From the NCBI RefSeq assembly GCF_014836445.1, contig NZ_JACSQV010000009.1, positions 126,312 through 190,311 of the forward strand: a stretch of DNA of 64,000 bases, written 5' to 3'. The stretch comes from Cellulomonas avistercoris (lineage in GTDB: Bacteria > Actinomycetota > Actinomycetes > Actinomycetales > Cellulomonadaceae). Shown here one piece after another: positions 25,065 through 33,277 of this stretch. Positions within the stretch are counted from its first letter, which is position 1; each line of letters opens with the position of its first letter. A program made the position numbers and the translations under genes. The notes beneath the pieces were generated by a model, which worked only from the letters and a program-made list of their open reading frames with translations, had not been told where the DNA came from and searched no databases.

Positions 25065-25077
25065 TGAGGTTACCTCA
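25065..25077. promoter_or_regulatory. Palindrome TGAGGT-T-ACCTCA between ABC exporter and MarR genes
   Basis: A perfect 6-1-6 palindrome sits 50 bases from the exporter start and 49 bases from the marR start. The position is ideal for a MarR dimer repressing both genes. It bears slight resemblance to an iron box, but lacks the TTAG/CTAA ends. Confidence 0.6.
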
Positions 25078-25125
25078 CGATGAGCAACATTCACCTCCGA
25101 GATATTCCCCGGTAGCCTCGGAGCC

Positions 25126-25662
25126 GTGCAGACGGACGACGCGACCGACGGGCAGCCGGCGCGCGACGCTGCGCGGACCGACCCCCGGCCCTCCACGGTG
25201 CGTCATGACGCCCCGGAGCGCGAGCGGCGCGAACCCGTCCGCAGCCCTCAGCCCCCGGAGGAGCTGCTCGAGCTCCTGCACGACGTGCTGCGCGCCGTCC
25301 GCCGCGACGCCGCCGAGCGGCTCGGCCACGACATCACACCGGGTCAGCTGCGGCTGCTGCGGACGCTCGACCGGCTCGGCCGCCCGCAGCGGCTGGGGGA
25401 GCTCGCCGGGGCCCTCGACGTCGCGCCCCGGTCCGTGACGTCCAAGGTCGACCACGCCGAGGCCGACGGGTGGATCCGGCGCGTCCCCGACCCGCGCGAC
25501 CGCCGCGCGACCCTCGTCGAGCTCACCGAGGAGGGCCACGACCTGCTGGACCGGCTCTCGGTGCAGCGCCACGAGGGCGTGCGCGCGCGGCTCGAGGTGC
25601 TCGACGCCGACGAGCAGCGGGTGCTGCTGGGGCTGCTGCGGCGGGTGGCGGGGGCCGGCTGA
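25126..25662 (+). CDS. MarR family transcriptional regulator
   Basis: 178 residues. The first ~45 are a charged disordered extension. The winged helix follows: LGHDITPGQLRLLRTLDRLG, LGELAGALDVAPRSVTSKVD and the wing RRVPDPRDRRATLVELTEEG. GTG 25126 is used; an internal start would shorten only the tail. It is divergent from the ABC exporter gene, whose expression it probably represses through the intergenic palindrome. Confidence 0.9.
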   Translation: MQTDDATDGQPARDAARTDPRPSTVRHDAPERERREPVRSPQPPEELLELLHDVLRAVRRDAAERLGHDITPGQLRLLRTLDRLGRPQRLGELAGALDVAPRSVTSKVDHAEADGWIRRVPDPRDRRATLVELTEEGHDLLDRLSVQRHEGVRARLEVLDADEQRVLLGLLRRVAGAG

Positions 25663-25742
25663 CGCGAGCGGCGGGGCCGGGGGAGGGCGCTGTGCCGGAT
25701 CGCTCTCTCGCGGGGAGGGTGGGGGTGTGGGACGGTCCGGGG

Positions 25743-26162
25743 ATGGGACACGTCGAACGGCCGCGGCTGGCGGCCACCTCGGTGACCGTCGGCTCGCCGA
25801 CCCCCCGCGAGGCCGCGAGGTTCTGGGCGCGGCTGCTGGGCTACCGCGTCACGGCGGACGACCCGCCCGGACCCGACGAGCCCGCCGAGGGCGGGTGGGC
25901 GCAGGTGGCGCCGGAGGGTGACGGGCCGGGGCTGCGGATCAACCTCGAGCACGAGCGCGCGTACCGGCCGCCCGTGTGGCCGGCGTCTCCCGGTGAGCAG
26001 GTCGCCACGCAGCACATCGACGTGCACGTCCCCGACGGCGACCTCGACGCGGCGGTCGCGTGGGCACTGGACTGCGGCGCCCGCCTCGCCGACCACCAGC
26101 CCCAGGCCGACGTCCGGGTCCTCTTCACCCCCGACGGCCACCCGTTCTGCCTCTTCCTCTAG
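25743..26162 (+). CDS. VOC (glyoxalase/bleomycin resistance) superfamily protein
   Basis: 139 residues with two beta-alpha-beta-beta-beta modules: VTVGSPTPREAARFWARLLG in the first and ATQHIDVHVPDGDLDAAV in the second, ending in DGHPFCLFL, the usual VOC terminus with its metal-ligand-type acidic region. The enzyme activity cannot be deduced. It lies 80 bases after marR and may be cotranscribed with it. A large inverted repeat follows the stop. Confidence 0.85.
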   Translation: MGHVERPRLAATSVTVGSPTPREAARFWARLLGYRVTADDPPGPDEPAEGGWAQVAPEGDGPGLRINLEHERAYRPPVWPASPGEQVATQHIDVHVPDGDLDAAVAWALDCGARLADHQPQADVRVLFTPDGHPFCLFL

Positions 26163-26169
26163 GGACGGG

Positions 26170-26233
26170 CCGCCGAACGCGCGGTTGTGCCGCTTCTCGC
26201 GGCTGATCAACGGCAGAAGCGCGCGTTCGGCGG
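26170..26233. terminator. Large inverted repeat between convergent genes
   Basis: Perfect 14-bp arms CCGCCGAACGCGCG and CGCGCGTTCGGCGG flank a 36-base interior, directly between the VOC stop and the metal-dependent hydrolase stop. It probably acts as a bidirectional terminator. The 14-mer GGCCGCCGAACGCG (26168-26181) also occurs inside the palindromic repeat at 34358-34371, so this may be a divergent relative of that family. Confidence 0.65.
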
Positions 26234-26238
26234 GCGCG

Positions 26239-27102
26239 TCAGCCGGGCAGGGCGACCGTGGCGACCACCGTTGCCGTGGCCACCAGGGCGGTCGCCGTGT
26301 CCCACAGTTGCTCCATGACGCGGTCCGGGTCGTGGCCCAGGGCGGTCAGGGAGCCGACGACGAGGGCGGCGCCCGTCCCGTACGCCGCGTAGGCGGTCAG
26401 CGGGACGACCAGCAGCCGCTCGCGCCACGACCCCGTGGTCCCCAGCAGGGGGACCGCGAAGTTGCCGCCGCTGCTCCACAGGTCGTTCAGCACCGGCGTC
26501 CGGCGCCACCAGCGCGGGGGCCGCGGCTCCCACGGCCACAGCAGCGGCACGCCGCCGCCCGTCAGCATGTCCCCTGCGACGTGCACGGCCGCGCCCAGCC
26601 CGACGGCCACGGGCAGCCAGTCCCACTCCGTGGGGGCGGCGACGGTGATGAACCCGGCCAGCGCGAGCGCCAGGGCCCACGCGTCGAGCCGCCGCCGCGC
26701 GAGGCGCAGGGCGCGCGCGGCGAACGCCACGAGCAGCAGCGACATGACCCCGGCCCCGACCGCCAGGTCCCCGAGCGCGTCCGTGGCCACGGTCACCTGC
26801 CCGGCCGCCCACGCCGTGGCGGTGAGCACCGCGATGCCGAGCAGCGAGTGCGTGCCGTTGCGGTGCCCGCCCGCGAGGCGCCCGACGAGGTCGCAGACCC
26901 ACTGCGAGACCGGCGGCAGGGAGTGCGCGATGGTCGCGTCGTGGTGGTCGGCGTCCGGCGCCAGCGCCGCGCCCGCGCACACCACGGCGCCCGTGACGAT
27001 CCCGAGCGACGACACCGGGTACCAGCCGAGCGTGTACGGGGCCGTGGACGCCACCGCCACCCACGCCGCCGCCCCGCACAGGGCGTGGTGCGCGCCCTTC
27101 AC
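26239..27102 (-). CDS. YdjM-like membrane-bound metal-dependent hydrolase
   Basis: About 287 residues from GTG 27102, which gives the family-typical start KGAHHALCGAAAW. Further conserved histidine/aspartate motifs are APDADHHDATIAHSLPP, HRNGTHSLLG and HVAGDMLTGGGVPLLWP, separated by several transmembrane helices. This is the DUF457/YdjM (LexA-regulated membrane hydrolase) family; the substrate is unknown, with phospholipid turnover often proposed. An in-frame GTG at 27153 would add 17 basic residues and cannot be excluded. Confidence 0.85.
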   Translation of the reverse strand: MKGAHHALCGAAAWVAVASTAPYTLGWYPVSSLGIVTGAVVCAGAALAPDADHHDATIAHSLPPVSQWVCDLVGRLAGGHRNGTHSLLGIAVLTATAWAAGQVTVATDALGDLAVGAGVMSLLLVAFAARALRLARRRLDAWALALALAGFITVAAPTEWDWLPVAVGLGAAVHVAGDMLTGGGVPLLWPWEPRPPRWWRRTPVLNDLWSSGGNFAVPLLGTTGSWRERLLVVPLTAYAAYGTGAALVVGSLTALGHDPDRVMEQLWDTATALVATATVVATVALPG

Positions 27103-27357
27103 CGGGCGTCCCGGACGGTCGCGCGCGCCTGACCGGGGACGGGGTGGTGACACTCGGACGGGGGCACGATGGGAACTCCTGTGCAGGTCAGCGGGGCGGG
27201 GCGGCGTCCACCTCAGCCGTTCGGGTGACGCGCGTCAAGCGACCGGTGTGTCCGGTCCGGGCGTGTCGAGCGGTGGATGACAGGCTGCGTCGAGGGGGCC
27301 CTGCCGCAGCCGACCCGGGGTCATCCTCCGGCGCCCCCGGGGAGACGAGGAGCAGCC

Positions 27358-28137
27358 ATGGCCTGGAGCACGAGCGAGCTCGCCGACCTGGCGGGGACGA
27401 CCGTCAACACCGTCCGGCACTACCACCGGCTCGGGCTGCTCGACGAGCCCGACCGCCGCTACAACGGCTACAAGAAGTACGGCGTGCCGCACCTGGTGCG
27501 CCTGCTGCGGATCCGGCGCCTCGCCGAGCTGGGCGTGCCGCTCTCCGAGGTCGACCGCGTGGCCGACAGCGCCGGCACGGCGGACCGGCTGCGGGAGGTG
27601 GACGCCGACCTCGCCGCGCGCATCGCGCAGCTGCAGCAGGCGCGCGCCGAGATCGCCGCGATCCTGAGCAACCACGCCCCGCCCGACGTGCCCGCGGGGT
27701 TCGCGTCCGTCGCGGAGCACCTCACGGAGGTCGACCGGTCGATCATCCACATCTACTCCAAGCTCTACGACGAGAGCGCGATGGCCGACCTGCGGGACAT
27801 GGTCCAGGAGGACGCCGATGCCGGCGACGACGGCAAGGAGCTCGACGCGCTGCCCCCCGACGCGGACGAGGCGACGCGCCAGCGCCTCGCCCAGCAGATC
27901 GCGCAGGGCATCGCGCGCAACCTCGTCGACTACCCGTGGCTCAGCGACCCTGCGGGACACCTGGCGACGAGCGGGCGCGTCGCGCAGGAGACGTTCGTCG
28001 AGGCCGTGACGGCGCTGTACAACCCGGCGCAGCGTGACGTGCTGACGCGCGCCGCGCTCCTCGGGCACCGGATCGCGCAGGAGCTCCTGGCGGCGCGCGA
28101 CGACGCCGACGGGACGGGGTCGCCAGACGCCCCTTGA
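27358..28137 (+). CDS. MerR family transcriptional regulator
   Basis: 259 residues. MerR HTH and wing are clear (TSELADLAGTTVNTVRHYHR, LGLLDEPDRRYNGYKKYG), followed by the coiled-coil dimerisation helix and an unusually long helical effector domain of ~150 residues that I cannot assign. ATG 27358 follows GAGGAGCAGCC. The promoter-like region after its stop contains TTGACC and the perfect palindrome TGTTCCGGGAACA, so it probably regulates the downstream membrane protein gene. Confidence 0.88.
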   Translation: MAWSTSELADLAGTTVNTVRHYHRLGLLDEPDRRYNGYKKYGVPHLVRLLRIRRLAELGVPLSEVDRVADSAGTADRLREVDADLAARIAQLQQARAEIAAILSNHAPPDVPAGFASVAEHLTEVDRSIIHIYSKLYDESAMADLRDMVQEDADAGDDGKELDALPPDADEATRQRLAQQIAQGIARNLVDYPWLSDPAGHLATSGRVAQETFVEAVTALYNPAQRDVLTRAALLGHRIAQELLAARDDADGTGSPDAP

Positions 28138-28183
28138 CCCTGTTCCGGGAACACGGTGTCCCCTCGGGTCGTGATCGAGAACC
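28134..28183 (+). promoter_or_regulatory. MerR-type promoter/operator region
   Basis: TTGACC at 28134 overlaps the merR stop and is followed by a perfect palindrome TGTTCCGGGAACA (28141-28153). A second inverted repeat, GTCGTGATCGAG with CTCGATCCACGAC, spans about 28169-28198. A palindrome next to the -35 box is how MerR proteins twist promoters into activity. No convincing -10 box was identified. Confidence 0.45.
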
Positions 28184-28215
28184 GCTCGATCCACGACTCG
28201 CAAGGAGACGACATC

Positions 28216-28785
28216 ATGACCCCGTTGCAGGAGCTCATCGTCAGGTTCCAGGAGCTCGTGGCCCAGGTGCCCGAGATCTTCCAGCCCTTCATCGTCGTGC
28301 TCGCCGGCGCCGTCCCGTTCGTCGAGGGCGAGCTCGCCGCGATGGTCGGGCTCGTCGGCGGCCTGCACCCCGCCGTCGCTGGCGTCGCCGCAGCCACCGG
28401 CAACTTCCTGTCCGTGGCCCTCGTGGTGGCGTTCACCGCACGGGCCCGCACGGCCGTCGTCCACCGGTCGCGCGTGAAGGCGACCGTCGGCGGCCCGGCC
28501 ACCCCGGACATCCAGGCGGCCGACGGGTTCGGGGAACCGGAGCCCGCCCAGCCGCTGTCGAAGGGGCGCCGGCGCGTCCTCACGTGGCTCAACCGCTTCG
28601 GCGTCCCCGGGGCGAGCATCCTCGGTCCGCTCGCGATCCCGACGCAGTTCACCGCGGCGATCCTCGTCGCCGGCGGGAGCCCTCGCCGTTGGGTCCTGCT
28701 CTGGCAGGCCGTGGCGATCGTGCTGTGGACGACCGTGACCACGGTGGGGCTCTGGCTCGCGCTCACCCACGTCGTGGGGGTCTGA
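28216..28785 (+). CDS. Small multidrug-export-like membrane protein
   Basis: 189 residues with about five hydrophobic segments, including PFIVVLAGAVPFVEGELAAM and FGVPGASILGPLAIPTQFTA, an arrangement seen in the putative small multi-drug export (DedA-related) family. The central ~40 residues (about 78-120) are polar. ATG 28216 follows AAGGAGACGAC; the upstream in-frame GTG 28156 lies inside the operator region and is rejected. It is probably induced by the MerR protein encoded just upstream. The transported compound is unknown. Confidence 0.72.
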   Translation: MTPLQELIVRFQELVAQVPEIFQPFIVVLAGAVPFVEGELAAMVGLVGGLHPAVAGVAAATGNFLSVALVVAFTARARTAVVHRSRVKATVGGPATPDIQAADGFGEPEPAQPLSKGRRRVLTWLNRFGVPGASILGPLAIPTQFTAAILVAGGSPRRWVLLWQAVAIVLWTTVTTVGLWLALTHVVGV

Positions 28786-28889
28786 CGCCATGCGACCCCG
28801 GATCGAGACCTCGCAGCGATGTCGCCGCGCGGCCCTCGTGGCCGCGGCGGCACCCGCACACCCGAACCGGAGGACGACGAGGAGGACCC

Positions 28890-29537
28890 ATGTCACGCAG
28901 AACTGGCACCGTGCAGCCCGGCGACGGGCACGCGCTGACGCCCTACCGCCCCTGGCAGCTGCTCACCCGCTCCCTGTTCCACCTGCACCTGACGGACGAG
29001 GGCGGCGCACCGCGCACCTGGTCCGTCGACCTCCGGCACGGCGGCGACGACGACGGCGAGGTGCGAGCCGAGCTCTACGTCGACGGCCTGCACCACGCCA
29101 CCTCCACGCTCCCTGCGGTGTTCCCGGTGCCGGACGGCACGATCGAGGTCGCGGCCAGCGGGTACGGGCTGCGACGCATCGACCACGTCGGCCCCGACGG
29201 GTCGGCCCGGCAGCTCGTGCCCGACCCCGCCTCGGCCGAGGGGTGGCGCGCCCGCCTGGACCGGAAGCACCCGGCGCTGAGCCGCTCGCTGGCGCTCGCG
29301 TCGGCGAGCGTGCTGCTCGTCGCACTCGCGCTCGGCGTCCCGCAGATCGTCGAGCAGCTCACCGCGATCCCGCCCGTGGCGCAGGTCGTCGGCGGCCCGT
29401 GGGCCGGCCCCGTCCGCCTGCCGGAGACGGTGAACATCGCGCTCGTGGTCGCCACCATCGCCGCGAGCACCGAGCGCGCGCTGCGGCTGCGCTACAGCCG
29501 GGTCCTCGACGGCGGCTTCTTCGGCGGCGGCGAGTAG
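28890..29537 (+). CDS. Hypothetical membrane protein
   Basis: 215 residues. The N-terminal half is a soluble beta-rich domain (RTWSVDLRHGGD, RAELYVDGLHHATSTLPAVF, GTIEVAASGYGLRRI); the C-terminal half has two hydrophobic helices around 135-155 and 175-195. I do not recognise the family. The start at 28890 follows GAGGAGGACC, a strong ribosome-binding site. It lies 104 bases after the small export-like gene and may be part of the same transcript. Confidence 0.7.
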   Translation: MSRRTGTVQPGDGHALTPYRPWQLLTRSLFHLHLTDEGGAPRTWSVDLRHGGDDDGEVRAELYVDGLHHATSTLPAVFPVPDGTIEVAASGYGLRRIDHVGPDGSARQLVPDPASAEGWRARLDRKHPALSRSLALASASVLLVALALGVPQIVEQLTAIPPVAQVVGGPWAGPVRLPETVNIALVVATIAASTERALRLRYSRVLDGGFFGGGE

Positions 29538-29584
29538 CGACCCGGCAACGTCGGCGTCCGGGGCCCCGAGGCCGCTCGCCGCAC

Positions 29585-29968
29585 TCACGCGCCCTGCGCG
29601 GCCCGCCTGACGAGGGCGAGATCGGCACGCGACGGCCGGCGGAACGCCCCGCCCTCGGCGACGTACTCGTCGCCGTGCGTCGCCAGGTGGCGCGCGAAGA
29701 GCGGGCAGACGGGCACGACCGTCAGGCCCTCGCGCAGGCTGTCCGCCAGGGCCTCGCGCAGCAGCAGACCGGCGAGGCCGCGGCCCCCGAACCGGGGGTC
29801 GACCTCGGTGTGGAAGAAGACGCGCTCGCGGGCGTCGGGGACGTCGAGGAACTCGGCCCTGCCGACGCGTTCCCCGGCCACGCTCACGGTGTAGGCGCTG
29901 ACCGGTTCGGCGCGCTCGAGCGCGACCGTCACAGGGGCGCCGGTGCTGTCCTGGAGCTCTCGGTCCAT
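29585..29968 (-). CDS. GNAT family N-acetyltransferase, small YidJ-like
   Basis: 127 residues. It has the short GNAT layout with acetyl-CoA-binding VDPRFGGRGLAGLLLREALADS and downstream VVPVCPLFARHLATH, typical of the YidJ/GCN5L1-like minimal acetyltransferases. It is the last gene of a minus-strand group with an F420/NADP reductase and an LLM oxidoreductase, 25 bases after the former. The substrate is unknown. Confidence 0.85.
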   Translation of the reverse strand: MDRELQDSTGAPVTVALERAEPVSAYTVSVAGERVGRAEFLDVPDARERVFFHTEVDPRFGGRGLAGLLLREALADSLREGLTVVPVCPLFARHLATHGDEYVAEGGAFRRPSRADLALVRRAAQGA

Positions 29969-29993
29969 CTGTCTGTCCCTTCGAGGGGGCGGT

Positions 29994-30656
29994 TCAGGGT
30001 CGGTCGGGGAGCGCGGCGGGCGCGGGGTCGGCGGTGAGCGTGCAGAGCTCGGCGGCCTCGACGTCGGCGCCGAACGCGGGGGTCCCGGGCTCGAGCCGGG
30101 CGCCCGTCGCGAGGTCACCGATCACCACCGGGTCGAACCCGAGGGCGTCGACCAGCTCCGCGACCGCCGCGACGTCGTCCGGCGCGTCACCGGCGACCGC
30201 GATCGCCTTGCGGCCGGGACGTCCCGCGGGCCGCGCCTCGTCCTCGAGGTCGTGGTAGCCCATGTGGTTGAGGGCCTTGACGACGCGCGCGCCCGGCAGC
30301 GACCGCTGCACCAGCTCGCTCGACGAGAGGCCGGCCGGGACCACCGTGTCGCGCGGTCCGTCGACCTCCCACCAGTGGTTCATGGCGTCCACGACGAGCG
30401 TGCCGCGCAGCGCGTCCACCGGGAGCTCGCGCAGCCTGCCGAGAGGGAGGGCGAGGACCACGACGTCCGCGGCCTGCGCGACCTCGGCCGGCCACGCGGC
30501 GGTCGCGCCGGGGGTCAGCACCTCGGTGGTCAGCGCGATCCGCGCGGGATCGCCCGAGCCGGCGACGAGCACGCGGTAGCCGGCGGCGACGGCCAGGCGC
30601 GCCACGACCGTCCCGAGCTTGCCCGCACCGAGGATCCCGACCGTGGTCGCGGTCAC
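29994..30656 (-). CDS. NAD(P)-binding F420 reductase-like oxidoreductase
   Basis: 220 residues. The N-terminal Rossmann motif [18 protein letters not shown] and the [17 protein letters not shown] segment match the NADPH:F420 oxidoreductase (Npd/FNO) family, which passes hydride between NADPH and deazaflavin F420. Its start overlaps the LLM-class gene by 4 bases; LLM enzymes are frequently F420-dependent, so the two may form an NADPH-F420-substrate relay. Many members of this family have lost F420 specificity, so this remains inference. Confidence 0.82.
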   Translation of the reverse strand: MTATTVGILGAGKLGTVVARLAVAAGYRVLVAGSGDPARIALTTEVLTPGATAAWPAEVAQAADVVVLALPLGRLRELPVDALRGTLVVDAMNHWWEVDGPRDTVVPAGLSSSELVQRSLPGARVVKALNHMGYHDLEDEARPAGRPGRKAIAVAGDAPDDVAAVAELVDALGFDPVVIGDLATGARLEPGTPAFGADVEAAELCTLTADPAPAALPDRP

Positions 30657-31720
30657 CGGGCCTCACCCACGGCGACGGGCTGCTCGGCGAGCAGCTCACG
30701 GACGCGTGGGATCACCTGCGTGCCGTACAGCTCGACCGACCGCAGCCGCGCGGACGCCGAGACCGTGCCGGCGGCGGAGTAGATCATGTCGAACCGGCCG
30801 ACGTCGAGGACGCGGATCGCGTGGGCGATCTTCGCCGCGACGGTCTCCACCGAGCCGACGTACAGCGAGCCGTGCGCCACCTCGGCGTCGAACTCGCGCT
30901 GCTGGAGCGGCGGCCAGCCGCGCAGCGCGCCGATCCGGTCACGCGTCTCCCGGTACCCCGGGTAGAACAGCTCGCGCGCCTCCTCGTCGGTGGCGGCGAC
31001 GAAGCCGGGGGAGTGCACGCCGACCGGCTCGGGGGTCGTGCCGAGCTGCTGGTGCGCCCGCCGGTACAGGTCCACGTACGGGGCGAACCGGTCGGGTGCG
31101 CCGCCGATGACGGCGAGCATGAGCCGGAACCCGTACTGGGCGGTACGCAGCACGGACTGCGGCGTCCCGCCGACGCCCACCCACGTGCTCAGGCGCCCGG
31201 ACTCGGTCTTGGGGTAGACGTCGGCGTCGTGCAGGGCGGCGCGCGTGGTGCCCTGCCACGTCACCGGGGTCTCGTCGAGGAGCCGGTGGAACAGGTCGAT
31301 CTTCTCCTCGAAGAGCACCTCGTAGTCCTTCAGGTCGTACCCGAACAGCGGGAACGACTCGGTGAACGACCCCCGGCCGAGGATCACCTCGGCCCGGCCG
31401 TTCGACAGCGCGTCGACCGTGGCGAAGCGCTGGAAGACGCGCACCGGGTCGTCCGAGGACAGCACCGTGACGCCCGACGCGAGCCGGATGCGCTCGGTCG
31501 CGGTGGCGATGCCCGCGAGCACGGTCTCGGGGGTGGAGATCGCGTACTCCGGGCGGTGGTGCTCCCCGAGGGCCACCACGTCGATGCCGACCTGGTCGGC
31601 GAGGACCGCCTCGGCCACGGTCGCGCGGATCGCCTGCGCGTGCGAGACGACCTCCCCGCGGTCGTCGCGGGGACGGTCCCCGAAGCTGTCGATGCCGAAC
31701 TCGATCCGGTCTGCGTCCAT
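30653..31720 (-). CDS. LLM class flavin-dependent oxidoreductase
   Basis: 355 residues, a luciferase-like (beta/alpha)8 barrel: [12 protein letters not shown] at the start, [40 protein letters not shown] and [20 protein letters not shown] are all typical. It belongs to the FMN or F420 group of monooxygenases/reductases; the downstream F420-reductase-like gene favours F420 or reduced flavin use. It is the first gene of a three-gene operon. An imperfect GTTGA-N4-TCAAC palindrome lies about 90 bases upstream. Confidence 0.9.
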   Translation of the reverse strand: MDADRIEFGIDSFGDRPRDDRGEVVSHAQAIRATVAEAVLADQVGIDVVALGEHHRPEYAISTPETVLAGIATATERIRLASGVTVLSSDDPVRVFQRFATVDALSNGRAEVILGRGSFTESFPLFGYDLKDYEVLFEEKIDLFHRLLDETPVTWQGTTRAALHDADVYPKTESGRLSTWVGVGGTPQSVLRTAQYGFRLMLAVIGGAPDRFAPYVDLYRRAHQQLGTTPEPVGVHSPGFVAATDEEARELFYPGYRETRDRIGALRGWPPLQQREFDAEVAHGSLYVGSVETVAAKIAHAIRVLDVGRFDMIYSAAGTVSASARLRSVELYGTQVIPRVRELLAEQPVAVGEAR

Positions 31721-31810
31721 GGTGCTCGGCTCCTTCGAGAGTCCTCGTCCTGCCGGCGTCGCGCGGGTACCGGGCGCGACCTGCCGCGCCCGGCGCTGTC
31801 CGCGACAACT

Positions 31811-31824
31811 GTTGACGGCTCAAC
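31811..31824. promoter_or_regulatory. Inverted repeat GTTGA-CGGC-TCAAC
   Basis: Lies 91 bases upstream of the LLM oxidoreductase start. The arms are 5 bases and perfect. It also resembles a local regulatory half-site pair; the function is inferred from position only. Confidence 0.3.
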
Positions 31825-31871
31825 TGCGCAGGGTCCCTATCTCTTCCAGCGGCCCCCTACGACCACCCCCC

Positions 31872-31954
31872 ACCCGTCGAGCGCGGTACTCCGCCAGCGA
31901 GCGCGGGGGATACGAGTACCGCGCTCGGCGGTGGAGTACTGCGCCCGACGGGTG
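31872..31954. repeat. GAGCGCGGTACTC palindromic repeat, copy A
   Basis: An ~80-bp imperfect palindrome. The left arm runs CACCCGTCGAGCGCGGTACT and the right arm is its near-complement ending CCCGACGGGTG; a second inner unit pair includes GAGTACCGCGCTCGGCGG. It sits between divergent genes and is followed by a long G-rich tract (31951-31992). Two other copies lie at 34335 and 47377. Confidence 0.8.
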
Positions 31955-32005
31955 GGCGGGGGGTGGGTGGTGCGGGGGGTGGGGGGCGGGGGCTAGGTTG
32001 CGGGC

Positions 32006-32578
32006 GTGCCCAGCAGACCGGTCGACGACGTCGCCGTCACTCCCACGCCTGCCGTGCTCCTGCCCGAGGGAGGGGCGCGGGTCGCCGCCGCGGTGCCCAC
32101 GGCCCTCGGTGTCCTCGGCGTGGTCGGGCTCGTGCTCGTGGCGCTGCAGGGGTTCGCCGGCACACAAGAGCCCGCCGGTGCCGCGTACCCCGCGTGGCTC
32201 GTGCTGGCGGCGGCCGTCGCGCTGGCCGCCGGGCTCGTCGTCGCCCGGGTGCGGCGCGCGCCCTGGTCCCGGGGCTGGTCGCTGGTCGAGCTGCTCGAGG
32301 AGCCGGACGGTCTCGTGCTGTTCGCCGGCCGGCTGGGCGCGAGCCACGAGGGCCTGCTGGTCCGGCGTGGCGAGAGCGTCGAGATCGCCGCGACCCACGT
32401 CCGGCGCGGTCGACACCGGTACGTCGTGACGGCGCCCTCCGGCCGGATGACGTTCGCCGCCGACGGCCTCGCGCACTGGCTCACGATGCAGCCGCTGGAG
32501 GAGGCGGCGGCACGGCACGGCATCACCGTCGTCACCGTGGGCGAGGCCGCCCGGATCACCCGCACGCTCGGCGTCTGA
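32006..32578 (+). CDS. Hypothetical membrane protein with PH-like C-terminal domain
   Basis: 190 residues from GTG 32006. Two transmembrane helices (about 27-47 and 62-82) are followed by a ~100-residue soluble domain of short beta-strands (GLLVRRGESVEIAATHVRRG, RYVVTAPSGRMTF) that looks like a bacterial PH-type domain, though the match is weak. It follows a G-rich tract that ends about 15 bases before the start. It precedes the sigma factor gene by 84 bases. The function is unknown. Confidence 0.65.
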   Translation: MPSRPVDDVAVTPTPAVLLPEGGARVAAAVPTALGVLGVVGLVLVALQGFAGTQEPAGAAYPAWLVLAAAVALAAGLVVARVRRAPWSRGWSLVELLEEPDGLVLFAGRLGASHEGLLVRRGESVEIAATHVRRGRHRYVVTAPSGRMTFAADGLAHWLTMQPLEEAAARHGITVVTVGEAARITRTLGV

Positions 32579-32662
32579 CGCACCTTGCCGGTCGGCGGTA
32601 ACGCCCTCGCCCCTGCCGGACACGTGGGTGGTGACAGAGCCCTTGCCCACGGAGGGAGGCCC

Positions 32663-33277
32663 GTGAGCCCGCCACACCCGACGGACGCCGCCGCCGCCGC
32701 ACGCCGCGCGCGGTTCACCGACCTGTTCGACCGCACGCACGGCGCGCTGCTGGCGTACGCGGTGCGCCGCGTCGCCGACCCGTCCGATGCCGCCGACGTC
32801 GTCGCGGAGACGTTCGTCGTCGCGTGGCGCCGGCTCGACGACGTGCCGCCCGACGACGCCGCACGTCCGTGGCTGTTCGGCGTCGCGCGTCGCGTCCTGG
32901 CGAACCACTACCGCGGCGAGCGTCGACGGCTCGCGCTCGCGGACCGGCTGCGTGAGCAGGTCGTCGAGGTCGTCCCGCCGCACGAGCCCGCCGACCCGAC
33001 GCTGCTGCGCGCGATGGACGCCCTGCCGCCCGACGACCGCGAGCTGCTGCGCCTGGTCGCCTGGGAGGAGCTCGCGCGCGACGAGATCGCGCTCGTGCTG
33101 GGCGTCCCGCGTGCCACCGTCCGCGTGCGGTTGCACCGGGCCCGCCGTCGCCTGCTGGCGCAGCTCGCGGCCCTCGAGGACCACGCACCGCCGCCCGTCG
33201 TGCAACGCGACGGCGGACCCGGACACGTCAGGAGTGGATGGGCCGACGCCCGTCCCGGACCCCAGGAGGCGAGATGA
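32663..33277 (+). CDS. ECF-type RNA polymerase sigma factor
   Basis: 204 residues. Sigma region 2 is visible as DAADVVAETFVVAWRRLDDV and RPWLFGVARRVLANHYR, and region 4 as LARDEIALVLGVPRATVRVR followed by LHRARRRL. The GTG at 32663 has an upstream GGAGGGAGG ribosome-binding site. It overlaps by 4 bases the next gene, a membrane protein probably acting as its anti-sigma factor. The target promoters are unknown. Confidence 0.92.
   Translation: MSPPHPTDAAAAARRARFTDLFDRTHGALLAYAVRRVADPSDAADVVAETFVVAWRRLDDVPPDDAARPWLFGVARRVLANHYRGERRRLALADRLREQVVEVVPPHEPADPTLLRAMDALPPDDRELLRLVAWEELARDEIALVLGVPRATVRVRLHRARRRLLAQLAALEDHAPPPVVQRDGGPGHVRSGWADARPGPQEAR

Noticed and set aside
25065..25077. Iron box upstream of the ABC exporter
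   Set aside because: TGAGGTTACCTCA shares only the GAGGT/ACCTC part with iron boxes and lacks TTAGG and CCTAA ends; a MarR site is more likely given the divergent MarR gene.
22095..25196. Minus-strand frame of about 1033 codons spanning the lipoprotein and ABC exporter genes
   Set aside because: Only its last 323 codons, from ATG 23066, read as a real protein; the rest is Arg/Pro/Ala-rich shadow of the ABC exporter in another frame. No fusion is implied.
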